Origin: Stenotrophomonas lactitubi
GTDB lineage: Bacteria > Pseudomonadota > Gammaproteobacteria > Xanthomonadales > Xanthomonadaceae
Direction of reading: 5' to 3'
DNA: 64,000 bases
NCBI RefSeq assembly: GCF_002803515.1
Contig: NZ_PHQX01000001.1
Span: 3,410,001 to 3,474,000 of the forward strand
Below are positions 55,647 through 63,596 of this stretch, one piece after another. Under the pieces are notes generated by a model. That model was given only the letters and a program-made list of their open reading frames with translations. It made no database searches and had not been told where the DNA came from. The translations under genes were made by a program, and so were the position numbers. Positions within the stretch are counted from its first letter, which is position 1. Every line of letters starts with the position of its first letter.

Positions 55647-56396
55647 ATGACCTATTGCGTTGGAATCGAGGTGGACGAGGGCCTGGTCTTCGCCGCCGAC
55701 ACCCGCACCAATGCCGCGCTGGACGATGTCCGCGTGCACCGCAAACTGCACGTGTTCGAATATCCCGGCCAGGCCGCCTACGTAGTGATGGCCGCCGGCA
55801 ACCTGGCCACGACGCAGTTGCTGGTGTCGCGGCTGAAGCGCGATGCCGACGAGCGGCGCACGCCGAACCTGCGCGACATGGCCCATCTGTTCGAGGCCGC
55901 GGCCTACGTCGGCTCCCTGCTGGTGGACAGCCAGGTGCAGAGCCAGCACACCGAACACGGCCATGACGGGGTGAACACCCAGGCGACGCTGATCTTCGGC
56001 GGGCAGATTGCCGGCGAACAGCCTGGCCTGTACATGGTCTACCCGCTGGGCAACGCCATCGCTGCCTCGCCGGAAACGCCCTATCTGCAGATCGGTGAAT
56101 CCAAGTACGGCAAGCCGATCCTGGACCGCATCCTGACCCCATCCACGCATCTGGAAGACGCCGCACGCACGGCAATCGTTTCGCTCGATTCGACCATCCG
56201 TTCCAATCTGTCGGTGGGCCTGCCAGTGGACCTGGCGCTGCTGCGCGCCGGCGAACTGCGGATCAGCCAGCAGCTGCGGCTGGGCGCCGATTCAGCGCTG
56301 TACGCCGACATCCATCAGAACTGGTCGCGGCGGCTGGAACAGGCGGTGGAAAGCCTGCCACGGTTTCCGTGGGAAACGACGGATCGCCCGGGCTGA
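55647..56396 (+). CDS. Proteasome-type peptidase Anbu
   Basis: A 249-residue N-terminal nucleophile peptidase of the Anbu group. After removal of the first Met, the catalytic Thr is residue 2 (MTYCVGIEVDEGLVFAADTRTN), with the conserved AADTRTN and SSLDSTIRSNLSVG-like (SLDSTIRSNLSVGLP) segments. Unlike HslV it has no partner ATPase gene nearby. In other bacteria Anbu commonly sits with circularly permuted ATP-grasp, alpha-E and transglutaminase genes; none is visible here, its neighbours being folK and a histidine-kinase operon. Confidence 0.9.
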   Translation: MTYCVGIEVDEGLVFAADTRTNAALDDVRVHRKLHVFEYPGQAAYVVMAAGNLATTQLLVSRLKRDADERRTPNLRDMAHLFEAAAYVGSLLVDSQVQSQHTEHGHDGVNTQATLIFGGQIAGEQPGLYMVYPLGNAIAASPETPYLQIGESKYGKPILDRILTPSTHLEDAARTAIVSLDSTIRSNLSVGLPVDLALLRAGELRISQQLRLGADSALYADIHQNWSRRLEQAVESLPRFPWETTDRPG

Positions 56397-56416
56397 AACG
56401 CCGCCGCTGCACACCT

Positions 56417-56485
56417 GTAGAGCCGAGCCCATGCTCGGCTGAGGCAGCCGATGCAGACAGCAGCCGAGCATGGGCTCGGCTCTAC
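56417..56485. repeat. Inverted pair of SMAG palindromes
   Basis: GTAGAGCCGAGCCCATGCTCGGCT mirrored by AGCCGAGCATGGGCTCGGCTCTAC between the Anbu gene and the convergent hybrid kinase gene. Confidence 0.85.
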
Positions 56486-56500
56486 GGCGTTCCCTCGACG

Positions 56501-58012
56501 TCAGCCCAGCGCGTCGGCCACCGCGCGGAACACCTGCTGCATCTGCAGCGGCTTGCGCAGCAGGTGTACCTCGATGCCTGCAGGGAACACATCTGCCGGC
56601 ATTTCCCCGGCAGCATCTTCCAGCACCAGCGCCGGGCCGCGGTAGCCGAGCGTGGCCATCTCGCCCAGCAGCTGGCTGGCCGACAACAGCTTGGAGCCGG
56701 CATCGGCAATCACCAGCGCCGGCATCGCTTCCTGCTGCATCCAGCGCAGCGCGGCCGGGCCATCGGAGGCCAGCTGCAGCTGGTAGCCCTGGCTGGACAG
56801 CGCATTGCCCAGCAGCGAAAGGCGCGTGGCTTCACCATCAACCACCAGGATCGACTGGCCACTGCCCAGCGCCACCAGTTGTTCGATCGGTTCGCCGCCC
56901 TCGGCGCTGGCATGCATCGGCAAGCGCAGCTCGAAGCAGGTGCCCTGCCCCAGCTCGCTGTTGACGTGGATGCTGCCACCGGCGCCTTCAACGATGCGCT
57001 TGCAGGAAATCAGGCCCAGCCCGGTGCCATCGGCCTTGGTGGTGAAGAACGGATTGAACAGATGCGACATCGTGTCCGCATCCATGCCGGTGCCTTCATC
57101 GACCACCGCGATGCGCAGCCAGTCCTCGCCATCGCGCTGGCCGCCATGGCTGGCGGTCAGGCTCAGGTTGCCGCCATCAGGCATCGCCTGGATCGCGTTG
57201 AGCGCCAGGTTCAACAACACCTGCTGCAGTTCGGTGTAGTTGGCATCGACCACCAGCCCCTCATCCTCGACCACAAGGTCCAGGCGGACGCCATCGGGCA
57301 CGTTGCTGCGCAACAGCAGCGCCACGGCCTGGAACAGGTCATCGATGTGGATGCGCTCGCTGGCCTTGCGCGACCCGCGCACGAACGACAGCATCGATTC
57401 GGCCATCTCATGGCCACGGCGACCGCACTCGGCGATCACATCGGCCAGGTGGTGCAGTTGCGGATCCTGGGTACGCGCCTTAAGCAGGTCCGGCATGATC
57501 AGCAGCGGCTGCAGAATGTTGCGCAGATCGTGGCTCAGGCCTGCGGCCAGCAATGACAGGCTTTCCAGCCGCTGCGCGCGCATCAGCTCGGTTTCCACCC
57601 GCGAGCGCTCGATGGCGCTGCGTGCCTCACGCACCGCGCGCGCCACGGCGGACGGCAGGCGTGCCGGCTGATGCTTGATGATGTAATCGTTGGCGCCCTT
57701 CTGCAGGGCCGCCACCGCGTTCTCCTCACCCATGGTGCCGGAGACGAAGATGAAGGGCACCTCCGGCAACGCGTCGCGCACGATGCGCAGCGCGTCGTCG
57801 CCGGAGAAGCCAGGCATGCTCAGGTCGGACAGCACGATGTCCGGCTGGAAGCGCGCCAGCGCATGGCGCAGGTCGTCCGCACTCTCGACACGCTCGAACG
57901 TGGCCTCAAGGCCTGCATCGAGCATCTGTTCGGACATCAGTTCGGCATCCTCGGGGGAATCTTCCACCAGCAGGATGCGCAATGCGCCGAGTGCGGGACC
58001 GGTCAGGGGCAT
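56501..58012 (-). CDS. Hybrid sensor: receiver-histidine kinase-degenerate receiver
   Basis: A 503-residue cytoplasmic two-component protein. Residues about 10-130 form a receiver with LLVEDSPEDAELM and phospho-acceptor Asp in IVLSDLSMPG. Then a HisKA dimerisation helix with SLLAAGLSHDLRNILQPL, and an ATPase domain (VLLNLALNAIQAMPDGG, FFTTKADGTGLGLISCKRI). The C-terminal ~125 residues resemble a second receiver (SILVVDGEATRL, VIADAGSKLL, LLRKPLQ): the acid pair is reduced to D-G-E, so it may be a pseudo-receiver. It is the third gene of an operon of three, 4 bases behind the response regulator. Confidence 0.88.
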   Translation of the reverse strand: MPLTGPALGALRILLVEDSPEDAELMSEQMLDAGLEATFERVESADDLRHALARFQPDIVLSDLSMPGFSGDDALRIVRDALPEVPFIFVSGTMGEENAVAALQKGANDYIIKHQPARLPSAVARAVREARSAIERSRVETELMRAQRLESLSLLAAGLSHDLRNILQPLLIMPDLLKARTQDPQLHHLADVIAECGRRGHEMAESMLSFVRGSRKASERIHIDDLFQAVALLLRSNVPDGVRLDLVVEDEGLVVDANYTELQQVLLNLALNAIQAMPDGGNLSLTASHGGQRDGEDWLRIAVVDEGTGMDADTMSHLFNPFFTTKADGTGLGLISCKRIVEGAGGSIHVNSELGQGTCFELRLPMHASAEGGEPIEQLVALGSGQSILVVDGEATRLSLLGNALSSQGYQLQLASDGPAALRWMQQEAMPALVIADAGSKLLSASQLLGEMATLGYRGPALVLEDAAGEMPADVFPAGIEVHLLRKPLQMQQVFRAVADALG

Positions 58013-58016
58013 GGGC

Positions 58017-58457
58017 TTACTCGATCTCCGGAGCCTGGTTGATCAGTGCCCAGAACTTGCCCAGGGTCTGCACTGCGCCGAAGAACTGGTCCACGTCCAC
58101 CGGCTTGACCACGTATGCGTTCACGCCCATGTCCCAGCTGCGGGCCAGGTCGCTTTCCTCGCGTGAGGAAGACAGGATCACCACCGGCAACCGCTTCAAC
58201 TCGTCGTGTTCGCGGATCTGTCGCAGCACTTCCAGGCCATCCATGCGCGGCATCTTGATGTCCAGCAGCAGCACCGCCGGCAGGCCTTCTTCGCGGCTGG
58301 CGAAGGCGCCACGGCGCAGCAGGTAATCCATCACTTCCACGCCGTCTTCGACGTGCACGATGGGATTGGCGAGCCGCGCTTCCTGCAGCGCATCGATCGC
58401 CATTTCGGCGTCGGCCGGGCTGTCTTCGGCAAGGAGGATGGTGCGCAGCGTCGTCAT
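58017..58457 (-). CDS. Single-domain response regulator (Rcp1-like)
   Basis: A 146-residue stand-alone receiver: LLAEDSPADAEMA acid pair, phospho-acceptor Asp in AVLLLDIKMPRMDGLEVL, the Thr/Ser in VILSSSREESD and the Lys in YVVKPVDVDQF. The pattern is that of regulators paired with phytochrome-like kinases. Its start overlaps the stop of the sensor kinase gene by four bases (ATGA) and its stop lies 4 bases ahead of the hybrid kinase gene. Confidence 0.92.
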   Translation of the reverse strand: MTTLRTILLAEDSPADAEMAIDALQEARLANPIVHVEDGVEVMDYLLRRGAFASREEGLPAVLLLDIKMPRMDGLEVLRQIREHDELKRLPVVILSSSREESDLARSWDMGVNAYVVKPVDVDQFFGAVQTLGKFWALINQAPEIE

Positions 58458-60271
58458 GCGATGGGGCCCTGTTTGTCCGCGTCGAGCACGGGGGGAAGAT
58501 AGAAGTGGAAGGTGGCGCCGGCATCTGGTGCGGCTTCGGCCCAGATGCGGCCGCCGTGGCGGGTCAGCACCCTGCGTACGCTGGCCAGGCCGATACCGGT
58601 GCCCGGATAGTCGCTGGCCTTGTGCAGGCGCTGGAAGACGCCGAACAACTTGCCGGCGTAGGCCATGTCAAAGCCTGCACCATTGTCGCTGACCGTGAAC
58701 TGATGACCGCCATCGGGCTGCTGCTGGTAGTCCACGCGGACCTTCGCCGGCTCGCGGTTGGCCGAGTATTTCACCGCGTTGCCCAGCAGGTTCAGCCAGA
58801 CCTGGCGCAGCATGTTTTCGTCGCCCACCACGATCGGCAGCGGCGCGATGCTCCACTCCACCTGATGCGCATGGCCGCTGCTCTCGGCTTCGCTCTGCAC
58901 GTTCGCGTCGAGCATCGCGCGCGTATCGGCCACCAGCGATTGCATGTCCACGGTCTGTTGGCGCATCGCTGCGCGGCCCAGGCGCGAATAGACCAGCAGG
59001 TCATCAATCAACGTGGCCATGCGCCGCGCTGAACCGGAGATCACCCCCAGGTAGTGCTGGCTCTTCTCGTCGGCCGCCTCGCCCAGGTGGCGCGACAGCT
59101 TGTCCGAGAAACCGGCGACATGGCGCAGCGGCGCGCGCAGGTCGTGCGACACCGAGTAGCTGAACGCTTCCAGCTCGCGGTTGACCTCCGAGACCTGGGC
59201 AACCTTGCCTTCCAGCTGCCGGTTCAATTCTTCAACGCGTGTCTGCACCGCGCGCTGCACGGTCACATCGCTGACGGTCAGCAGCACCACTTCGTCGTCG
59301 GTGTCAGGCAGCGGCATGCGCCGCGCGTTGAGCAGCATGTAGCGGGACATGCCGTCGGCGCCGCGTTGTTCGTGTTCGAAATCCCACAGCTCGCGGCCGC
59401 GCAGCAACACATCGGCCAGCCGCTGGCGAACCACCGGGTCACGCCATGCGCCTTCGCCTACGTTCTCCAGCAGCAGGCCATCGGCGCGCTCATCCTGCAG
59501 CCCGTACAACTCGGAGAACGCGGGATTGTGCAGCTGCACGCGCAGCTCGCGATCCAGCAGCACGATCGGTTCGCGCACGGTCTGCAGCACCGACGCCGCA
59601 CGCGCAGCGGCGCGCTGCGACTGTCGCTCAGCCTGCAGGCGGCGGCCAATCTGTCGTTGCAGCAGCCACAGCACCAGGCCGAGCAGCGCCAGCTGCACCA
59701 GCAGCGAGCTCCACGAGACGAAGTTGGTCTGCCGCTTCTGTCGCTCCGCCTGCGCGGCGCGCTGGGCCAGCAGCGCTTCCTCGCTGGCCTGCAGTTCTTC
59801 CACCAGGCCGCGGATCGGGTAGCGCGTGCTCAGGTCCTGCACCAGCTCGCGCTGATCGCTGTTGGGTTCAGACTTGGCCAGCTCACGCGCAACCCCCATA
59901 CGGCCTTCCAGCATCGACTGGATGCGGCCGATGCGGATCAGCTGGTCGGGATTGTCGCGGGTCATCCGGCCCAGTTCGGCCAGCTGCTCGGGGATATCGT
60001 TGGCCTTGGCCATGCGCTCGCGCAGGCCCGGCGCATCCACGCCCTTGGACAGCGTCAACGCAGCCGATTCGATGTCACGCACGTCGGTCTGCAGCTGCTG
60101 CAGGGCCACAGTCACCTGCTGGGTATGGGTCACCCAGCCCATGGCCAGCTCGTTGTCCTGCTGCAGTTTGCGCAGGGTCAACCACGGGACCACGATGATG
60201 GCTGCCGCTGCCAATGCCAGAGCAGGCAGTCGCCAGCGATCCCAGATGTCATCACTGAAAACCAGCGCCAT
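58454..60271 (-). CDS. CHASE3/PAS sensor histidine kinase
   Basis: A 605-residue membrane histidine kinase. A first membrane segment at about residues 14-32, a helical extracytoplasmic CHASE3-like domain (about 45-185), a second segment (LLVQLALLGLVLWLL), a PAS domain (VREPIVLLDRELRVQLHNPAFSELYG), HisKA with SYSVSHDLRAPLRHVAG (phospho-His) and an ATPase domain (NLLGNAVKYSANREP, GTGIGLASVRRV). No cysteine or bilin site is visible. It is the first gene of a three-gene signalling operon; the signal is unknown. Confidence 0.92.
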   Translation of the reverse strand: MALVFSDDIWDRWRLPALALAAAAIIVVPWLTLRKLQQDNELAMGWVTHTQQVTVALQQLQTDVRDIESAALTLSKGVDAPGLRERMAKANDIPEQLAELGRMTRDNPDQLIRIGRIQSMLEGRMGVARELAKSEPNSDQRELVQDLSTRYPIRGLVEELQASEEALLAQRAAQAERQKRQTNFVSWSSLLVQLALLGLVLWLLQRQIGRRLQAERQSQRAAARAASVLQTVREPIVLLDRELRVQLHNPAFSELYGLQDERADGLLLENVGEGAWRDPVVRQRLADVLLRGRELWDFEHEQRGADGMSRYMLLNARRMPLPDTDDEVVLLTVSDVTVQRAVQTRVEELNRQLEGKVAQVSEVNRELEAFSYSVSHDLRAPLRHVAGFSDKLSRHLGEAADEKSQHYLGVISGSARRMATLIDDLLVYSRLGRAAMRQQTVDMQSLVADTRAMLDANVQSEAESSGHAHQVEWSIAPLPIVVGDENMLRQVWLNLLGNAVKYSANREPAKVRVDYQQQPDGGHQFTVSDNGAGFDMAYAGKLFGVFQRLHKASDYPGTGIGLASVRRVLTRHGGRIWAEAAPDAGATFHFYLPPVLDADKQGPIA

Positions 60272-60418
60272 AGTTCCTCGTCAGCTCAACTGCGGGAGTG
60301 CGATCCGGACAGGATCGGCCGCAGCGGAACCGGCAATATAGCGCAGCCGGTCACATCTCTGGGGTAATCGGTCCATCAGGCGGGCCGCCCACCCGCACGC
60401 GTCGAGCAGGCCCGACGC

Positions 60419-60453
60419 TATAAAACAGGGGCGCCCCCGTGGGAGCGCCCCTG
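60419..60453 (-). terminator. Intrinsic terminator after the BON protein gene
   Basis: On the minus strand, CAGGGGCGC-loop-GCGCCCCTG (60426-60453) is followed by TTTTAT. It follows the BON-domain gene and precedes the kinase operon. Confidence 0.82.
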
Positions 60454-60473
60454 CTGGCAACCTGCGGTGTCGA

Positions 60474-60857
60474 TCAACGCTTGGCGGCACTGACCTTCAG
60501 CGCGGCGGCATCAACGCGGGTCACGCCCTTGATGCCCTTGGCGGTGGCGATGGCCTTGTCATGCTCGGCCTTGGTGGCGACGGTGCCGCTCAGGCTGACC
60601 ACGCCATTGACCGTCTCCACCTTCACTTCGGTACCCGGCACATTGCTGCTGGCGAGCAGATCGGCCTTGACCTTGGTGGTGATCCAGCTGTCGGTGACCG
60701 GCTCGTTGGAATCATGGCGGTCGGCATGGGTCATCGCCGAATGATCGGTTTTCGGCGGGCTCTTCGCTGCAGCATCCTGGGCGAAAGCGGCCGAGGAGGA
60801 CAGCGCCAGGCCCAGGGTGAGGGCGGAAGCCAACAGCGTGCGGGTCGTGGTGCTCAT
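60474..60857 (-). CDS. Periplasmic BON-domain protein
   Basis: A 127-residue exported protein: signal peptide (ASALTLGLALSSSAAFA), a short linker with TDHSAMTHADRHDS, then one BON domain (TDSWITTKVKADLLASSNVPGTEVKVETVNGVVSLSGTV, ending VDAAALKV). BON domains bind lipids at the envelope, and OsmY/DolP relatives respond to osmotic or envelope stress. Here only one domain is present. The gene has its own terminator. His/Asp-rich linker may bind metal (inference). Confidence 0.88.
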   Translation of the reverse strand: MSTTTRTLLASALTLGLALSSSAAFAQDAAAKSPPKTDHSAMTHADRHDSNEPVTDSWITTKVKADLLASSNVPGTEVKVETVNGVVSLSGTVATKAEHDKAIATAKGIKGVTRVDAAALKVSAAKR

Positions 60858-61045
60858 CGTGTGGTTCTCCTACTGGTTGGTGCGCCCAGTGTCGCCAACT
60901 GCTTGTAGTGCAGGCGTGGCGCTGCGGTCATGCTCACGTGAATGGGCACACCTGGAGCGGGAATCGTTCAGCTTCCGGGCGCGTAGTCATCTCGTTTACC
61001 CTGAGGTTCCTGTCCTGCACTTCCCGATCCGCGCGGAGTCTTCCC

Positions 61046-62089
61046 ATGCGCCCCGAGCTGCAACTGGCCCTGATCGGCTACGGCCTGGCCGGCCGCGTCT
61101 TCCACGCCCCGCTGATCCGGCACACGCCGGGGTTGGCCCTGCACAGCGTCGTCAGTTCGCAGCGCGATACGCTGCTGCGCACCTTCAGTGACGTCCACAT
61201 ACGCGCTACCGCGCAGGAGGTCTTCGATGACCCGGCGGTGGATGCGGTGGTCATCGCTACCCCGAACGAACAGCACGCGCCGTTGGCCATCGCCGCGCTG
61301 GCCGCCGGCAAGCACGTACTGGTCGACAAACCGTTCGCGGTGAACGTGGACGAAGCCGAGCAGGTGCTGGCTGCAGCGCGCAGCGCCGGACGCATCGCCA
61401 CCGTGTTCCAGAACCGGCGCTTCGATGCGGACTTCCTGACCCTGCAGGCACTGCTTGCCGACGGCACGCTGGGTGACATCGCCGAATGCCACGCCCATTT
61501 CGACCGCTACCGCCCGCGGGTGCGCGAACGCTGGCGCGAGCAGGATGGGCCGGGCAGCGGCCTGTGGTACGACCTGGGGCCGCACCTGCTGGACCAGATG
61601 CTGGTGCTGTTCGGCTGTCCGCAGGCGATCGATGCGGATCTTGCCGTGCAGCGCGAAGGCGGCAGCGGCGTCGACTATTTCCATGCGGTACTGCATTACC
61701 CACGCCATCGCGCGATCGTGCATGCCGGTTCACTGGTCGCTGCGCCTGCCCCCCGTTTCGCCGTGCATGGCACGCGGGCCAGCTGGATCAAGCACGGCCT
61801 GGACGTGCAGGAAGCGCAGCTGCGTCGCGGCGTCGCGCCAGGCGCGCCGGGATGGGGCATCGATCCGCACCACGGCGAACTGCTGCACTGCGATGCGGAG
61901 GACAACGTGCAGCGCAGCACCGTGGACAACCTGCCGGGTGACTACCGGCGCCTGTATGCCGACTTCGCAGCGGCGATGCAGGGCGAGGGTGAGCCGACGG
62001 TCAGCGCGCAGCAGGCGTTGCAGGTGATGCGGTTGCTGCAGGCGGGGATGGACAGCGCGCGCGAAGGGCGGCGGGTGCGGGTGGGGTGA
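61046..62089 (+). CDS. Gfo/Idh/MocA-family oxidoreductase
   Basis: A 347-residue NAD(P)-dependent dehydrogenase. The Rossmann motif LIGYGLAGRVFHAPL is typical of the YhhX/Gfo group, with the conserved HVLVDKPFAVNVDEAEQV and the C-terminal substrate domain GSGLWYDLGPHLLDQMLVLFGCP. These enzymes act on sugars, inositol or related cyclic substrates; the substrate is not visible. I chose the ATG at 61046, in the middle of the longer open frame, because the family start MRPELQLALIGYG begins there. Confidence 0.9.
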   Translation: MRPELQLALIGYGLAGRVFHAPLIRHTPGLALHSVVSSQRDTLLRTFSDVHIRATAQEVFDDPAVDAVVIATPNEQHAPLAIAALAAGKHVLVDKPFAVNVDEAEQVLAAARSAGRIATVFQNRRFDADFLTLQALLADGTLGDIAECHAHFDRYRPRVRERWREQDGPGSGLWYDLGPHLLDQMLVLFGCPQAIDADLAVQREGGSGVDYFHAVLHYPRHRAIVHAGSLVAAPAPRFAVHGTRASWIKHGLDVQEAQLRRGVAPGAPGWGIDPHHGELLHCDAEDNVQRSTVDNLPGDYRRLYADFAAAMQGEGEPTVSAQQALQVMRLLQAGMDSAREGRRVRVG

Positions 62090-62090
62090 T

Positions 62091-62270
62091 CGGCAGGGTT
62101 GCGCCCTGCACCTGCCGAGGCAACGGCAACGGCAACGGCAAAAGCTGGGCTGCTGAGGGATGGCGGGGTGGGTCCGGTTGCGGGGGACGCTGCAAGTACG
62201 TCCATGTAAGCTCGGTCGCCGCATCCATGCGGCTCACGCCCCCGCAACCGGACCCACCCCGCCTTCGACA
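62091..62270 (+). repeat. Composite structured repeat, copy C
   Basis: The hairpin GCAGGGTTGCGCCCTGC (62093-62109), a GCAACG-rich stretch (62117-62145) and a 25-bp perfect inverted repeat (62162-62186 with 62239-62263) enclosing a 52-base insert. The closing arms are identical to copy B, while the insert is closer to copy A. Only 46 kb separate it from the copies at 16.4-16.9 kb. Confidence 0.8.
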
Positions 62271-62287
62271 GGTTCACGCGGCTGTTG

Positions 62288-62640
62288 GTGGGTGTCGATC
62301 TTGGTCGACACAGCATTGCCTGCTCTGGGTGGGTGTCGACCTTGGTCGACACGGCATTGCCTGCTCTGGGTGGGTGTCGACCTTGGTCGACACGGCATTG
62401 CCTGCTCTGGGTGGGTGTCGACCTTGGTCGACACGGCATTGCCTGCTCTGGGTGGGTGTCGACCTTGGTCGACACGGCATTGCCTGCTCTGGGTGGGTGT
62501 CGACCTTGGTCGACACGGCATTGCCTGCTCTGGGTGGGTGTCGACCTTGGTCGACACGGCATTGCCTGCTCTGGGTGGGTGTCGACCTTGGTCGACACGG
62601 CATTGCCTGCTCTGGGTGGGTGTCGACCTTGGTCGACACA
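62288..62640 (+). repeat. 41-base tandem array with nine palindromes
   Basis: Eight complete 41-base units and a 25-base partial. Each contains TGTCGACC-TT-GGTCGACA, and palindromes recur at exactly 41-base steps (62292, 62333, and so on to 62620). Units are almost identical; the first carries GATC in place of GACC and CACAG in place of CACGG. The palindrome is of the same type as SMAG-related copies elsewhere. The 591-base gap 62090-62680 holds no gene: it is copy C, this array and one SMAG. Confidence 0.92.
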
Positions 62641-62667
62641 GTAGATCCACGCCATGCGTGGATCTAC
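62641..62667. repeat. Symmetric SMAG palindrome ending the tandem array
   Basis: GTAGATCCACGCC then ATGCGTGGATCTAC, with GTAG at one end and CTAC at the other, directly abutting the 41-base array and ending 14 bases before the gnd stop codon. Confidence 0.85.
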
Positions 62668-62680
62668 GTCAAACCGGTAC

Positions 62681-63586
62681 TTACGACTTCTTGATGGCGT
62701 GGCCGCCGAATTCGTTGCGCATTGCCGACAGCAGACGGTCGGTGAACGAGTTCGACTCGCGCGAACGCAGGCGTTCAAGCAGGGACAGGGTGATCACCGG
62801 CGCCGGTACGTCCAGCGCAATCGCTTCGGCGACGGTCCAGCGGCCTTCGCCGGAATCCTCCACGTACGGTGCGATGCCATCCAGCGAGGGGTTGCGCTTG
62901 AGGGCTTCGGTGCTCAGATCCAGCAGCCACGAACGCACCACACTGCCGTGGCGCCAGACTTCGGCCACCTGGGCCAGGTCCAGTTCCATCTCCTGCTTGC
63001 GCTCCATCAGCGCGAAGCCTTCGGCGTAGGCCTGCATCATTCCGTACTCGATGCCGTTGTGGACCATCTTGGTGAAGTGGCCTGCGCCGGACGGGCCGAC
63101 GCGCGCCCAGCCGCGGTCCTCGGCCGGTGCTAGCGTGCGCAGCAGCGGTGCGATCTGTTCGACCACCGCTGCATCGCCACCCACCATCAGGCTGTAGCCT
63201 TCCTGCAGGCCCCACACGCCGCCGCTGGTGCCACAGTCCACGTAGCCCAGGTCATCTTCGGCCAGCGCCTTGGCGCGACGGATCGAGTCCTGGTAGTTGG
63301 AGTTGCCACCGTCGATGACGACGTCACCTTCGGCCAGGTGCGGGCTCAACTGGCCCAGTGTCTGGTCCACGGTCTCGCCGGCCGGCACCATCAGCCACAC
63401 CACGCGCGGCACCGGCAGCGCGGCCACTGCGGCGGCCAGCGAATCCACCACCTCCAGGCCGGCCTCGGCGGCGCGCTGGCGGGCGCCCTCGCCCGGGTCG
63501 TAGCCGACCACGCGGTGGCCACCGCGGTGCAGGCGCTGGGCCATGTTGGCACCCATGCGGCCGAGGCCGATCATTGCAATATCCAT
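62681..63586 (-). CDS. gnd: 6-phosphogluconate dehydrogenase, decarboxylating (short form)
   Basis: A 301-residue enzyme converting 6-phosphogluconate to ribulose-5-phosphate with reduction of NAD(P)+. It has MIGLGRMGANMAQRLHRGGHRVVGYD (cofactor motif), VIDGGNSNYQDS, VDCGTSGGVWGLQEGYSLMVGG with the substrate site, and FTKMVHNGIEYGMMQAYAEGF with catalytic Lys. The short GndA/YqeC type lacks the C-terminal tail of the E. coli enzyme and is often NAD-preferring. Probable partner in pentose metabolism of gluconate. Confidence 0.94.
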   Translation of the reverse strand: MDIAMIGLGRMGANMAQRLHRGGHRVVGYDPGEGARQRAAEAGLEVVDSLAAAVAALPVPRVVWLMVPAGETVDQTLGQLSPHLAEGDVVIDGGNSNYQDSIRRAKALAEDDLGYVDCGTSGGVWGLQEGYSLMVGGDAAVVEQIAPLLRTLAPAEDRGWARVGPSGAGHFTKMVHNGIEYGMMQAYAEGFALMERKQEMELDLAQVAEVWRHGSVVRSWLLDLSTEALKRNPSLDGIAPYVEDSGEGRWTVAEAIALDVPAPVITLSLLERLRSRESNSFTDRLLSAMRNEFGGHAIKKS

Positions 63587-63596
63587 TGTTTCACCT

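Noticed and set aside
62288..62640. CRISPR array
   Set aside because: Units are identical 41-base tandem repeats with no variable spacers, and no cas genes are near.
62160..63029. Repetitive open frames across the 41-base array on both strands
   Set aside because: They arise because the unit lacks stops and its length is not a multiple of three. No start signal or conserved protein is seen.
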